From positions 51,703 to 115,702 of the forward strand of contig NZ_JAHOPH010000013.1 in the NCBI RefSeq assembly GCF_019798055.1: a stretch of DNA of 64,000 nucleotides. The letters run 5' to 3'. The translations under genes and the position numbers were made by a program. A model generated the notes under the pieces. The model searched no databases and was not told the origin of the DNA. It saw only the letters and a program-made list of their open reading frames with translations. The stretch comes from Salsipaludibacter albus (GTDB lineage Bacteria > Actinomycetota > Nitriliruptoria > Nitriliruptorales > Nitriliruptoraceae). This document shows positions 45,146-53,628 of this stretch, piece by piece; within the stretch, counting starts at the first letter, position 1, and each line of letters begins with the position of its first letter.

Positions 45146-45170
45146 ACGGTGCACGGGAGACCGTCCGTGC
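45146..45170 (-). other. Competing hairpins next to the PPR-like gene ribosome binding site
   Basis: On the minus strand GCACGG (45165-45170) can pair with CCGTGC (45151-45156). ACGGT (45160-45164) can pair with ACCGT (45146-45150). The two pairings interleave and exclude each other. ACCGT lies 2 nt before the AAGGA ribosome binding site (45139-45143). No function is shown. The remaining part of the 226-bp gap up to the VOC gene has no further recognisable element. Confidence 0.35.
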
Positions 45171-45355
45171 CCGGATCGACCGGCCATCGGCCGACAGGTG
45201 CCCACGGTAGTCCCCGCCACCCGGGGGGGCCGACCTCCCGGCAGGTGTCACCGGTCCGACCGATGTCGCGGGACCATCGAGTCGAGGACGCGTGCTGTCC
45301 GGGTCCGTTCGTAGCGTGCCGACTCACCACCACCGACGAACTCCCGGAGGACCCC

Positions 45356-46222
45356 ATGTCCCAGCTCGACCGCTTCATCCCCGGCGTGCCCTGCTGGGTC
45401 GAGGCCCACCAGCCCGACCCCGTGGCCGCCGGGACCTTCTACGCCGGCCTGTTCGGGTGGGACTGCAAGGACACCATGCCCGCGGACAGTCCGGACCCGT
45501 ACCTGGTGGCCCGGCTCGACGGGCGGGACGTCGCCGCGATCGGCCCGGTGCCGGAGTGGCACGGCTCGGGTCCGACCTGGATCACCTACGTCCGCGTCGC
45601 CACCGTCGACGACGCCGTCGCCCGAGCGGTCGAGGCCGGCGGGCGCGTGCTGTCCGAGGCCTCCGATGTCGGCGACTCCGGCCGGATGGCGGCGTTCGCC
45701 GACCCGGAGGGGGCGGTCCTGTGCGTGTGGGAGGCCGCCCGGTTCCCCGGGGCCGAGGCGGTCAACGAGCACGGCGCCGTCATCTTCAACGACCTGGCCA
45801 CCCCTGACCTCGCCGGCGCCGAGGCGTTCTACGGCGCCGTGTTCGGTTGGGGGCTGCTCGGCATGGGCGACGGGGCGATGTGGGTCCTGCCCGGCTACGG
45901 CGACCACCTCGAACAGCTCCGGCCGGGGACGCTGGACGGCCTGGACGACGGGGGCACACCGGCCGGCTACGAGAACGTGGTCGCCAGCGTCCGGACGATC
46001 CCTGACGACCCCGACGACGGGTCGGCGGGCTGGGGCGTCACGTTCGGTGTCGACGACACGGACGCGATCGCGGCCCGGGCCGAGGAACTGGGTGGCACGG
46101 TCCTGCAACCACCGATGGACCTGCCGTGGGTGCGGATGTGCGTGATCGCCGATCCGCAGGGTGCGGTCTTCACCGCCAGCCAGTACGTGCCCGACAACGC
46201 CCCGGAGGCCGGCGTGGGCTGA
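45356..46222 (+). CDS. Two-domain VOC-family protein
   Basis: A 288-residue protein made of two vicinal-oxygen-chelate (glyoxalase/bleomycin-resistance) modules, about 8-135 and 140-280. Each has the FYxxLFGW-type start: AGTFYAGLFGWDC and AEAFYGAVFGWGL. Proteins of this build include antibiotic-binding and 27-kDa antigen CFP30B-like proteins. Metal ligands and substrate are not clear. GGAGG 5 nt before ATG 45356 supports the start. It is divergent from the PPR-like gene and converges with dapB. Confidence 0.83.
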   Translation: MSQLDRFIPGVPCWVEAHQPDPVAAGTFYAGLFGWDCKDTMPADSPDPYLVARLDGRDVAAIGPVPEWHGSGPTWITYVRVATVDDAVARAVEAGGRVLSEASDVGDSGRMAAFADPEGAVLCVWEAARFPGAEAVNEHGAVIFNDLATPDLAGAEAFYGAVFGWGLLGMGDGAMWVLPGYGDHLEQLRPGTLDGLDDGGTPAGYENVVASVRTIPDDPDDGSAGWGVTFGVDDTDAIAARAEELGGTVLQPPMDLPWVRMCVIADPQGAVFTASQYVPDNAPEAGVG

Positions 46223-46260
46223 GACCGTCCCGGGGGCGGCTCCGGCCGCCCCGACCTCGG

Positions 46261-47040
46261 CTACAGGAGGTGTTCGAGGCCGACGACCAGCGGGGCGTCG
46301 AGGTCGGCGACGGCCCGGACGGCCAGCACCACGCCCGGCATGAACGACGACCGGTCGATCGAGTCGTGCCGGATGGTCAGGGTCTCGCCGACCCCGCCCG
46401 CCACGACCTCCTGGTGGGCGACGAGCCCGGGCAGGCGCACGGCGTGGACCGGCACGCCGCGGTGGGTGAAGCCACGCGCGCCGGGGTGGCGGTCGTCACC
46501 CCCGACCGGCTCGACGTCGGTCGTGCGTGCGTCGGCCACCATGTCCGCGGTGCGCAGGGCGGTCCCCGACGGGGCATCGACCTTGCCGTCGTGGTGACGC
46601 TCGATGATCTCGATGTCGGGGAGGTGCCGAGCGGCCTCCGCGGCGAACTGCATCATCAGGACGGCACCGATGGCGAAGTTGGGAGCCACGAACACGTGCC
46701 GGTCGGCGTCGGTGGCGGCCCCTTCGACGGCCGCCAGGTCGTCACCGTCCATCCCGGTGGCGCCGACGACGACGTGGATCCCGGCGGCCAGCAGTGCCTC
46801 GACGTTGGCGCGCACGGTGTCCGGGGTCGTGAACTCGACCGCGACGTCCACCCGGTCGCCGTCGAGGTCACCGATCGCGGCCACGATGGTCGGCCCGTCC
46901 TCGACCCCGGCCGGGCTGGTCCCGTCCGCCGACGGGTCGACGGCGGCCACCAGCTCGAGCCCGTCCGCCGCGTCCACCGCCCGACAGACCTCGGCACCCA
47001 TGCGTCCTCCGGCACCCACCACCGCCACCCGGATCGCCAC
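46261..47040 (-). CDS. dapB: 4-hydroxy-tetrahydrodipicolinate reductase
   Basis: A 259-residue enzyme of lysine and meso-diaminopimelate synthesis that reduces the HTPA intermediate with NAD(P)H. The nucleotide-binding motif GAGGRMG is at 9-15. The catalytic HHDGKVDAPSGT segment (149-160) holds His149-His150 and Lys153. The GTG at 47040 (VAIRVAVVG) was preferred because AGGAGG lies 5-6 nt upstream. An ATG ten codons earlier is possible. It lies downstream of pnp on the same strand, as in several actinobacteria. Confidence 0.93.
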   Translation of the reverse strand: MAIRVAVVGAGGRMGAEVCRAVDAADGLELVAAVDPSADGTSPAGVEDGPTIVAAIGDLDGDRVDVAVEFTTPDTVRANVEALLAAGIHVVVGATGMDGDDLAAVEGAATDADRHVFVAPNFAIGAVLMMQFAAEAARHLPDIEIIERHHDGKVDAPSGTALRTADMVADARTTDVEPVGGDDRHPGARGFTHRGVPVHAVRLPGLVAHQEVVAGGVGETLTIRHDSIDRSSFMPGVVLAVRAVADLDAPLVVGLEHLL

Positions 47041-47140
47041 GCCAGTCCTCCTCGTCGAGTCGTCGTCCATCGGCCGCCGACCCTACCCCTCTCCCCGGGT
47101 CGCCCGCGGATCCGCCGCCCCCTGTCGGCCGGGGACGCAG

Positions 47141-47171
47141 ACGTGCCCGGGCCGCGAGGGCCCGGGCACGT
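47141..47171 (-). terminator. Terminator of pnp
   Basis: A 13-bp perfect stem (ACGTGCCCGGGCC and its complement) with a GCGAG loop lies 23 bp after the pnp stop. It separates pnp from dapB, which may still be reached by read-through. Confidence 0.75.
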
Positions 47172-47194
47172 CGGAGTGCGAAGTTCGGTGCGAG

Positions 47195-49663
47195 TCAGCC
47201 GCGCGAGCGGCTGCGGGTGCGCGAACGGCTGCGGCTGCGCGAACGCTGGCCGGAGTCGTCGGAGCCCTCGGCCGCCTCGCGGCGACGCGAGCGGGTGCGA
47301 CCGCGTGAGCGGCCGTCGTCGTCCCCGTCGTCCGAGTCGTCGTTGGACCCACGACCGTTGTCACGGTCGTCCGAGCGGTCGTCGGAGGCCTCGGCCTCGT
47401 CGTCACCGTCGTCGGAGTCGTCGGCACCGGTGTCGGCGTCGTTGCTGCCGTCCCCACCACCGTCGTTGGGCTCGTCGCTCAGCAGTTCGAGCTTGAACTT
47501 GCGGCCACCGTCGAGGACCTCGAGGATCTCGACGAGCAGCTTGTCACCGACGTCGACGGCGTCCTCGCCGTGGTCCAGGCGCCCACCGTCACCCAGCTTG
47601 CGCAGCTGGGAGATGTGCACCAGGCCGTCGGTGCCCGGGGTCAACGACACGAACGCGCCGAAGTCCACGGTCTTGACGACGGTCGCGTTGAAGCGCTCGC
47701 CCTTCTCGGGCACGACCGGGTTGGCGATCGCGTTGACACGCGCCACGGCGGCCTCGGCGATCTCCTTGGTGGAGCCGTAGATGCGGGCGACGCCCACACC
47801 GTTCTCCTCCTCGATGTCGATCTGCGCACCGGTCTCCTCGGTGATCTCGCGAATGATCTTGCCACCGGGGCCGATCACGTCGCCGATCTTGTCCTTGGGA
47901 ACGGTGATGATCTCGACCCGCGGCGCGGTCGGGGCGACCTCGTCGCGCGGCTCGGCGATGGCCTCGGCCATCACGTCGAGGATCTCCAGCCGGGCCTCAC
48001 GGGCCTGCAGGAGTGCATCGGCCAGGACGTCGGCCGGCAGGCCGGACAGCTTCGTGTCCAGCTGCAGTGCGGTGACGAAGTCCCGGGTCCCGGCGACCTT
48101 GAAGTCCATGTCGCCGAAGAAGTCCTCGACGCCCTGGATGTCGGTCAGGGTGGTGTAGACGTCGTTCTCGTAGATCAGGCCCATCGCGATGCCGGCGACG
48201 GGTGCGTGGATCGGCACACCGCCGTCCATCAGCGCCAGGGTCGAGCCACAGACCGACGCCATCGACGTCGAGCCGTTGGACGACAGCACGTCGGAGACGA
48301 CGCGCATCGCGTACGGCCAGGTGTCCAGGGACGGCAGGACCGGCTTGATGGCACGCTCGGCCAGTGCCCCGTGGCCGATCTCGCGACGCTTGGGGGACCC
48401 GACACGACCGGCCTCACCGGTCGAGTAGGGCGGCATGTTGTAGTGGTGCATGTAGTACTTCTCGGTCACCGGGTCGAGCGTGTCCAGCCGCTGGTTGTCG
48501 CGGGTGGTGCCCAACGCCAGGACGCTCAGCGCCTGGGTGTCACCGCGCTGGAACAGGCCGGCACCGTGGGTGGCCGGCAGGACGCCGACCTCGGCCCGCA
48601 GGGCACGGATGTCCTCGGGGCCACGACCGTCGATGCGCACGCCGGTGTCGACCACCTTGCGACGCACGACCTTCTTCTCGACCGTGCGGAACGCCTCGCG
48701 GCCCTCCTTGGCGGCACCGTCGCCGGCGTCGTCCCCGAGGTCGGCGACGTAGGCGTCGACGACCTCGTCACGGATGACGGCCAGGGCCTCGTCCTTGGCT
48801 TCCTTGCTGGAACCCTCGTCGGCGTAGACCTCGGTCACGCGGTCCATGGCCAGCGCCGACACGGCCTCGTAGGCCTCGTCGGAGTGGTTCGGGAACAGCG
48901 GCAGCTCGCGCAGCTCGCGGCGGCCGACCTTGTCGACGAACGCCTGCTGGGCCTCACACAGGTCCCGGATGATCGGCTTGACGTCCTCGATGGCCTGGCC
49001 GATGAGTTCCTCGGTCGGGGCATCGGCGCCCATCTCGATCTTGGTGACGGCATCCTCGGTGGCCTCGGCCTCGATCATCAGGATCGCGACCTCGCCGTCG
49101 ATGACGCGACCGGCGATGACCATCTGGAAGACGACGTCCTCCTCGAGCTCCTCGAAGGTCGGGAAGGCGACCCACGAGCCGTCACGGGTCAGCGCGTAGC
49201 GCACGGACCCGACCGGACCGTCGAACGGCAGCCCCGACAGCATCGTCGCCAGCGACGAGCCGTTCATCGCCACGACGTCGTAGGGGTCTTCCTGGGTGGT
49301 CTGGATGATGGTGTTGACGACCTGGACCTCGTTGCGCAGGCCCTCGGTGAAGGTCGGACGCAGCGGGCGGTCGGTCAGGCGGCACACCAGCACGGCGTTC
49401 TCGCTGGGACGACCCTCGCGCTTGAAGAACGAGCCGGGGATCTTGCCGTTGGCGTACATGCGCTCCTCCACCTCGATGGTGAGGGGGAAGAAGGGCAGGA
49501 AGTCCTTGACCTGGCTGGACGCCGTGGTGGTGGTCAGGACCTTGGTGTCGCCCATGCCGACGACGACGGAACCACCGGCCTGCTGGGCCAGCAGGCCCGC
49601 TTCGAAGGTCAGTTCCTTGCCGTCGATGTCGAGCGTGTGTTCATGAATTCCGAGTGCACCCAC
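47195..49663 (-). CDS. pnp: Polyribonucleotide nucleotidyltransferase (PNPase)
   Basis: An 822-residue 3-prime-to-5-prime exoribonuclease. Two RNase PH domains (about 10-220 and 330-550) flank a helical domain, then come a KH domain (DKIGDVIGPGGKIIREI) and an S1 domain (TVKTVDFGAFVSLTPGTDGLVHISQL-like). The last 95 residues form a low-complexity tail, first Asp/Ser/Gly-rich and finally Arg-Ser dipeptides (RSRSRSRSRTRSRSRG). The start is GTG 49663 with AAGGAGG upstream; the longer frame has no homology. It follows rpsO after a 306-bp structured gap. PNPase often represses its own leader. Confidence 0.95.
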   Translation of the reverse strand: MGALGIHEHTLDIDGKELTFEAGLLAQQAGGSVVVGMGDTKVLTTTTASSQVKDFLPFFPLTIEVEERMYANGKIPGSFFKREGRPSENAVLVCRLTDRPLRPTFTEGLRNEVQVVNTIIQTTQEDPYDVVAMNGSSLATMLSGLPFDGPVGSVRYALTRDGSWVAFPTFEELEEDVVFQMVIAGRVIDGEVAILMIEAEATEDAVTKIEMGADAPTEELIGQAIEDVKPIIRDLCEAQQAFVDKVGRRELRELPLFPNHSDEAYEAVSALAMDRVTEVYADEGSSKEAKDEALAVIRDEVVDAYVADLGDDAGDGAAKEGREAFRTVEKKVVRRKVVDTGVRIDGRGPEDIRALRAEVGVLPATHGAGLFQRGDTQALSVLALGTTRDNQRLDTLDPVTEKYYMHHYNMPPYSTGEAGRVGSPKRREIGHGALAERAIKPVLPSLDTWPYAMRVVSDVLSSNGSTSMASVCGSTLALMDGGVPIHAPVAGIAMGLIYENDVYTTLTDIQGVEDFFGDMDFKVAGTRDFVTALQLDTKLSGLPADVLADALLQAREARLEILDVMAEAIAEPRDEVAPTAPRVEIITVPKDKIGDVIGPGGKIIREITEETGAQIDIEEENGVGVARIYGSTKEIAEAAVARVNAIANPVVPEKGERFNATVVKTVDFGAFVSLTPGTDGLVHISQLRKLGDGGRLDHGEDAVDVGDKLLVEILEVLDGGRKFKLELLSDEPNDGGGDGSNDADTGADDSDDGDDEAEASDDRSDDRDNGRGSNDDSDDGDDDGRSRGRTRSRRREAAEGSDDSGQRSRSRSRSRTRSRSRG

Positions 49664-49746
49664 TGGTGCCTCCTTGCGATCTGGCACGAGGCCGGCCGCG
49701 TCGTGGTCCACGCCCCGTGGGGCGGGTCCGTCTCCGGCGATCGGGG

Positions 49747-49846
49747 GGCCGGGCCATCAGTGGTGGGGACTCGCTGCGACGATCACCACGAACGTGTGGT
49801 GGACGTGATGTCGAACCTGTCGAGTCCCCGCCACTGACGTCCGGCC
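49747..49846 (-). other. Long stem-loop in the pnp leader (possible RNase III site)
   Basis: In the rpsO-pnp gap, 49757-49773 pairs with 49821-49837 over 17 positions with one mismatch (TCAGTGGTGGGGACTCG and its near complement). GGCCGG (49747-49752) extends the base by pairing with 49841-49846. The loop folds again (CGAC-x-ATCAC against GTGAT-GTCG). The stem ends 84 nt before the pnp start. In E. coli the same gap carries a stem cut by RNase III as the first step of pnp autoregulation; equivalence here is inferred. Confidence 0.6.
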
Positions 49847-49933
49847 GGTCGCGGTGCGCCGGTGCGGGCGGTTCGTGCGGGGGTCGCGACCCGTCCTTGG
49901 GTCGCGGCGTGTCTTCGTGTCTCCTACGGAAAC

Positions 49934-49962
49934 GGGCCGGTCACGTCAGACGTGTCCGGCCC
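49934..49962 (-). terminator. Hairpin after rpsO
   Basis: GGGCCGG-t-CACGTC, a single-base loop, then GACGTG-t-CCGGCCC lie 8 bp after the rpsO stop. It may terminate part of the transcripts or stabilise the rpsO mRNA end. Confidence 0.6.
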
Positions 49963-49969
49963 GGGTGGT

Positions 49970-50242
49970 TCAGCGGCGCAGTTCCAGCTCGGCGATGAGC
50001 GAGCGGTAGCGCTCGATGTCGGTCTTGGCCAGGTAGTTCAGCAGGCGCCGACGCTTGCCCACGAGCTTGAGCAGTCCACGGCGAGAGTGGTGATCGCCGT
50101 TGTGCTCCTTGAGGTGTTCGGTGAGGTGGCTGATCCGCTGGGTTGCCAGCGCGACCTGGACCTCCGGCGAGCCGGTGTCACCCTCGTGGGTGGCGAACCG
50201 CTCGACGATTTCCTGCTTGTTGTCGGGGAGTTGGACTGCCAA
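49970..50242 (-). CDS. rpsO: 30S ribosomal protein S15
   Basis: A 90-residue ribosomal protein that binds 16S rRNA early in 30S assembly. The conserved [29 protein letters not shown] and [19 protein letters not shown] stretches are complete. The start is TTG 50242 with AAGGAG 7 nt upstream; no ATG or GTG fits. It is transcribed from its own promoter at 50438-50466 with a leader of about 190 nt, and is followed by pnp. Confidence 0.95.
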   Translation of the reverse strand: MAVQLPDNKQEIVERFATHEGDTGSPEVQVALATQRISHLTEHLKEHNGDHHSRRGLLKLVGKRRRLLNYLAKTDIERYRSLIAELELRR

Positions 50243-50276
50243 CGTGCGTCTCCTTGCTCGTCCTGCCGCGCCGGGC

Positions 50277-50304
50277 ACCGGTGGTCCCATCGGTGGGAAC
50301 CGGT
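50277..50304 (-). promoter_or_regulatory. Hairpin in the rpsO leader
   Basis: ACCGGT arms (50277-50282 and 50299-50304) enclose TCCCA/TGGGA. The stem lies 34 nt before the rpsO start. S15 is known to repress its own mRNA through leader structures in several bacteria, and this stem is a candidate. Further upstream the leader holds a small GCCCG/CGGGC stem. Confidence 0.4.
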
Positions 50305-50437
50305 CCGGGGGCCTGATCGCTTCCTGCGACCGTCGGCACCATCGACTCCGGCGAGACATGCCGAGTGATGGTGCGACGTGGCCCCGACGCCCGAACGGGC
50401 ACGGCGAAAAGTGACCTGTCTCTCAGGCCATGTGTCG

Positions 50438-50466
50438 AGTATCCCCCATCGACCTCGACGATGCAA
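50438..50466 (-). promoter_or_regulatory. rpsO promoter
   Basis: TTGCAT (50461-50466) and GATACT (50438-50443) are 17 bp apart on the minus strand, a good housekeeping sigma factor match. Transcription would begin near 50431. The rest of the 322-bp gap between rpsO and the DUF2007 gene is the rpsO leader and, on the plus strand, the TAGACT (50531-50536) -10 of the next gene. Confidence 0.6.
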
Positions 50467-50564
50467 ACCGACCTGCCTCCCCTTCGTCGGGGACCACGAC
50501 CGCGTCGACCGACCAGGCAGCGCCCCGGCGTAGACTGGGTGGTGCAGCCGACGCCGGGAACAGC

Positions 50565-50828
50565 ATGACCGAGGACACCAGGGCCCTGCGCCGCGAGGTC
50601 GCGGTCGAGCACCCCAACAACCGCCTCGACGCCGAGCTGCGACGGGGTGCCCTGCAGATGGGTGGCGTCGACGCACGAGTCGGCACCGACGACGCCGGTG
50701 GCATGCACCCCCACCTCGGCCCGGCAGCCGGTGGCCTGCACCTGCTGGTGCCCGCCGACCAGGTCGACCTCGCCCGCGAACTGCTCCGCGAGCTCGACGA
50801 CGGCACCTTCGCGCTCGACGACGACTGA
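50565..50828 (+). CDS. DUF2007-type small protein
   Basis: An 87-residue protein resembling the DUF2007 putative signal-transducing family: an alpha/beta fold with VAVEHPNNRLDAELRRGALQMGGVDARVGTDDAGG in the first half and GLHLLVPADQVDLARELLREL in the second. The function is unknown. ATG 50565 was chosen, with TAGACT 28 nt upstream. The gene is inserted, on the opposite strand, between ribF and rpsO, which are often neighbours in other bacteria. Confidence 0.65.
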   Translation: MTEDTRALRREVAVEHPNNRLDAELRRGALQMGGVDARVGTDDAGGMHPHLGPAAGGLHLLVPADQVDLARELLRELDDGTFALDDD

Positions 50829-50838
50829 GCACCAGCCC

Positions 50839-52020
50839 TCAGGGACGTCCGGGGCGATCGTCGGGGGCGTCGGCGCCCGGGCGCCGACGTCCCGCGGGTG
50901 CGTCCCGGAACAACGGCGGACTCGCCGGCTCGTCGGGCAGCTCGGGCTCGTGGGCCGGGCCGTCGGTGGTGTCGGTGGTGTCGGGACCGTCCGGCCGTGC
51001 CAGCAGGTCGGGATCGCCCGCCACGTCGGCCACGTCGGCCACGTCGGCATCTTGTGTCTCGTCGGCCTGCTCCGGCGCAGGGTGGCCGAGGACGGCTCGC
51101 CCGGCCGCGATGTCGTCGTGGATCTGGGTCACGAGCGCGTCGACGTCGTCGAAGCGACGCTCGTCACGGAGTCGCTCCAGGACGTCGACGACGACCTCCT
51201 GGTCGTACAGGTCGACCTCCACGTCGAGCAGGTGGGCTTCCACGGTCACGTCACGTCCGTCGAACGTGGGCCGGGTCCCGATGTTGGTCACGGCGTCCCA
51301 GACCGGACCCGTCGGGCCGTCCGGGCCACGCCGGCGGACCCGGGTCGCGTAGACCCCGGCCGCGGGCAGCGCCAGTCCCGGCACGACCGACACGTTGGCG
51401 GTGGGCACCCCGATCGTTCGTCCACGCCCATCCCCACGGACGACCGACCCCGACAGTCGATGTGGACGCCCCAGGGCCTCGGCGGCCCAGGCCACGTCGC
51501 CCCGGGCGAGGGCGTCGCGGATCCGCGACGACGACACGGCCTCCTGCCCCACGTCGACGAGGTCGAACCCCTCGACGGTGAAGCCCAGGTCGGCGCCGAG
51601 TCGCTCGAGCAGGGCCACGTCGCCGACGGCCCCGTGGCCGAACCGGAAGTTCGTCCCCACGACGACGTGGCGCGCGGCCAGCGGCCCGCCGAGCACGCGC
51701 GTGGCGAACCCGACCGCCGGCTCGCGTGACGCGGTGCGGTCGAAGGTCAGCACGTGCACGTGGTCGATGCCGGACGCCTCCAGCGAGGCGACCTTGTCGT
51801 CGAGGGTCTGCAGCGCCGGAGGTCGCTCCGCGGGGTCGAGCACGGCCATCGGGTGGCGGTCGAAGGTGACCGCGACCGCACGCATGCCACGGGTGCGGGC
51901 CTCGTCACGCACCCGGTCCAGCAGGGCCCGGTGGCCCCGATGGACCCCGTCGAAGACGCCGATGGTCACCACCGACGGGGCGACGTCGACGTGGTGCAGT
52001 CGATCCGTGACGACGGTCAC
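50839..52020 (-). CDS. ribF: Bifunctional riboflavin kinase/FAD synthetase
   Basis: A 393-residue enzyme making FMN and FAD. The N-terminal FAD synthetase domain has GVFDGVHRGH (21-30) and SSSRIRDAL. The C-terminal kinase domain has GRTIGVPTANV and the NIGTRPTFDG segment. An unusual acidic tail of about 75 residues (318-393) follows. It contains DVADVADVA encoded by tandem 9-bp units (51021-51048) and ends in a basic RRRPGADAPDD stretch. The ATG overlaps the truB stop (4 bp). Confidence 0.92.
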   Translation of the reverse strand: MTVVTDRLHHVDVAPSVVTIGVFDGVHRGHRALLDRVRDEARTRGMRAVAVTFDRHPMAVLDPAERPPALQTLDDKVASLEASGIDHVHVLTFDRTASREPAVGFATRVLGGPLAARHVVVGTNFRFGHGAVGDVALLERLGADLGFTVEGFDLVDVGQEAVSSSRIRDALARGDVAWAAEALGRPHRLSGSVVRGDGRGRTIGVPTANVSVVPGLALPAAGVYATRVRRRGPDGPTGPVWDAVTNIGTRPTFDGRDVTVEAHLLDVEVDLYDQEVVVDVLERLRDERRFDDVDALVTQIHDDIAAGRAVLGHPAPEQADETQDADVADVADVAGDPDLLARPDGPDTTDTTDGPAHEPELPDEPASPPLFRDAPAGRRRPGADAPDDRPGRP

Positions 52021-52997
52021 GCGGGCTCCTCGGCCGACGTCGGTCCGGCGGCGGCCGGTCGATCCTCCGGCCGGGCCAGGACCAAGTCGGGTCGTCCGAC
52101 GTCCTCACTGCGACGATAGATGCCGACCAGGGCGCCGTCGGGGTCGAGCACGGCGAACGGGTCGTCGGGGGCGTCCTCGGGCGCGTCGGGCAGGAGGTCG
52201 CCTGGCAGTGACTGGCCGTGGACCAGTCCCCGCCAGGTCTCGTCGTCCACGGTCACGCGCGGGAGGTGGGCCACGGCCGCGGCCGGCGTGACCAGGTCGG
52301 CGACCAGGTCCCCGGCCTCGCCGCGTGACCGCACCTCGTCCAGCGACAGGGCGGTGTCGACCGTGAACGCACCGTTGGCGACCCGACGCAGTGACGCCAG
52401 GGACCCGCCGACCCCGAGGTGCTCCCCCAGGTCGTGGGCGATGGTGCGGACGTAGGTGCCGGCCGAGCAGGTCACGAGGAACGACACCCGCGGGTGCGTG
52501 CCCGGTTCCCAGTCCTCCACGACCAGGTCGTGGACGACCACCGTCCGGGCCGCTCGCTCGACCTCCTCGCCTCGCCGGGCGAGTTCGTGCAGGCGCGTGC
52601 CGTCGACCTTGAGCGCCGACACCATGGGCGGCACCTGCTCGATCGTGCCCATGAACTGCATCATCGCCTCGCAGACCTGGTGCTCGGTGAGGTGGGATGC
52701 ATCGGTCGTGGAGAGCACCTCGCCGTCGGCGTCCTGGGAATCGGTGACGACCCCGAGCACGGCCGTGGCGGCATAGGTCTTGGCGCCGCCCTGGAGCAGC
52801 TCGACCAGCCGGGTGGCGCGTCCGACGGCGCACACCAGCACCCCGGTCGCGGCCGGGTCCAGCGTCCCGGTGTGGCCGACCCGGCGCATCCCCAGCGCGC
52901 GTCGCACGACCGCCACGACGTCGTGGGAGGTCATGCCGGCCGGCTTGTCCACCACCAGGACCCCGGCGATGTCGGGGTCGTTGCGCCGTCGGCTCAT
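52017..52997 (-). CDS. truB: tRNA pseudouridine-55 synthase
   Basis: A 326-residue enzyme that makes pseudouridine 55 in the T-loop of tRNAs. The catalytic Asp47 lies in GHTGTLDPAATG. GVLVVDKPAGMTSHDVV and CSAGTYVRTIAHDLGEHL are also typical. The C-terminal region has an acidic loop (DAPEDAPDDP). Start ATG 52997 overlaps the rbfA stop (ATGA), and the end overlaps ribF. Confidence 0.94.
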   Translation of the reverse strand: MSRRRNDPDIAGVLVVDKPAGMTSHDVVAVVRRALGMRRVGHTGTLDPAATGVLVCAVGRATRLVELLQGGAKTYAATAVLGVVTDSQDADGEVLSTTDASHLTEHQVCEAMMQFMGTIEQVPPMVSALKVDGTRLHELARRGEEVERAARTVVVHDLVVEDWEPGTHPRVSFLVTCSAGTYVRTIAHDLGEHLGVGGSLASLRRVANGAFTVDTALSLDEVRSRGEAGDLVADLVTPAAAVAHLPRVTVDDETWRGLVHGQSLPGDLLPDAPEDAPDDPFAVLDPDGALVGIYRRSEDVGRPDLVLARPEDRPAAAGPTSAEEPA

Positions 52998-53494
52998 GCG
53001 GACGGATCGTCGGCGTCGGTACGGTCCCACTCCTCGTCCAGCGGGTCCGGGCGGGCGTCGACCTCGGGGTCGACCACGCCGTCACCGACGACCACGTCGT
53101 CGCCGGAGCGCTCGCGATCACGGACCCGGCGGATCAGGTCCTCGACCCGTGCCGCCTGCTCGGTCACCGGGTCGGCCTCGAAGCGCAGCTCGGGCGTCTT
53201 GCGACTGGTCAACCGGTCGGCGAGCAGTCCCTGGATGCGTCCGTGGGCGGACGCGAAGGCCGCGGCGACCTCCTCGTCGGACGCGGGCCGATCGCCCCCG
53301 GTCCGGAGCGGATCGGCCGCCAGGACGCCTTGAGGGATCGTGGAGTACCAGATCGTCGCGTAGGACTGGTCCCGGGTCACCTCGGCATCGGTGATGGTCA
53401 CCAGTTGCAGGCGCGGGTCGGAGATGTCCTGGGTGAGGATCCGCGCCACGGCCTCCTTCACGACCCGGGAGAGACGCGAGTTCGTGCGTGCCAT
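52994..53494 (-). CDS. rbfA: Ribosome-binding factor A
   Basis: A 166-residue KH-fold assembly factor of the 30S subunit. The core residues 1-115 match the family (VVKEAVARILTQDISDPRLQLVTITDAEVTRD, IQGLLADRLTSRKTPELRFEAD). The last 50 residues are an acidic extension (GDDVVVGDGVVDPEVDARPDPLDEEWD). Start ATG 53494 with GGAGG 5 nt before. It is coupled to truB. Confidence 0.92.
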   Translation of the reverse strand: MARTNSRLSRVVKEAVARILTQDISDPRLQLVTITDAEVTRDQSYATIWYSTIPQGVLAADPLRTGGDRPASDEEVAAAFASAHGRIQGLLADRLTSRKTPELRFEADPVTEQAARVEDLIRRVRDRERSGDDVVVGDGVVDPEVDARPDPLDEEWDRTDADDPSA

Positions 53495-53628
53495 GGGGGT
53501 CCTCCGCGACTGCGAGTGGGCGCTCGACGGTACCACTCGGCCCCTGCCGGCCGACCGACCGCACGACCCGGACGGACAGCCCACGCCACCGACCGATCGT
53601 GCCGTGCCACGACCGGCGACGAGCGCGG

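Noticed and set aside
45146..45170. An H-type pseudoknot in the PPR-like gene leader
   Set aside because: The two stems would need zero-length connecting loops, which is sterically unlikely; treated as alternative hairpins instead.
47570..49837. A 755-codon open frame antisense to pnp
   Set aside because: Complete overlap with a well-conserved PNPase gene, and an unnatural composition.
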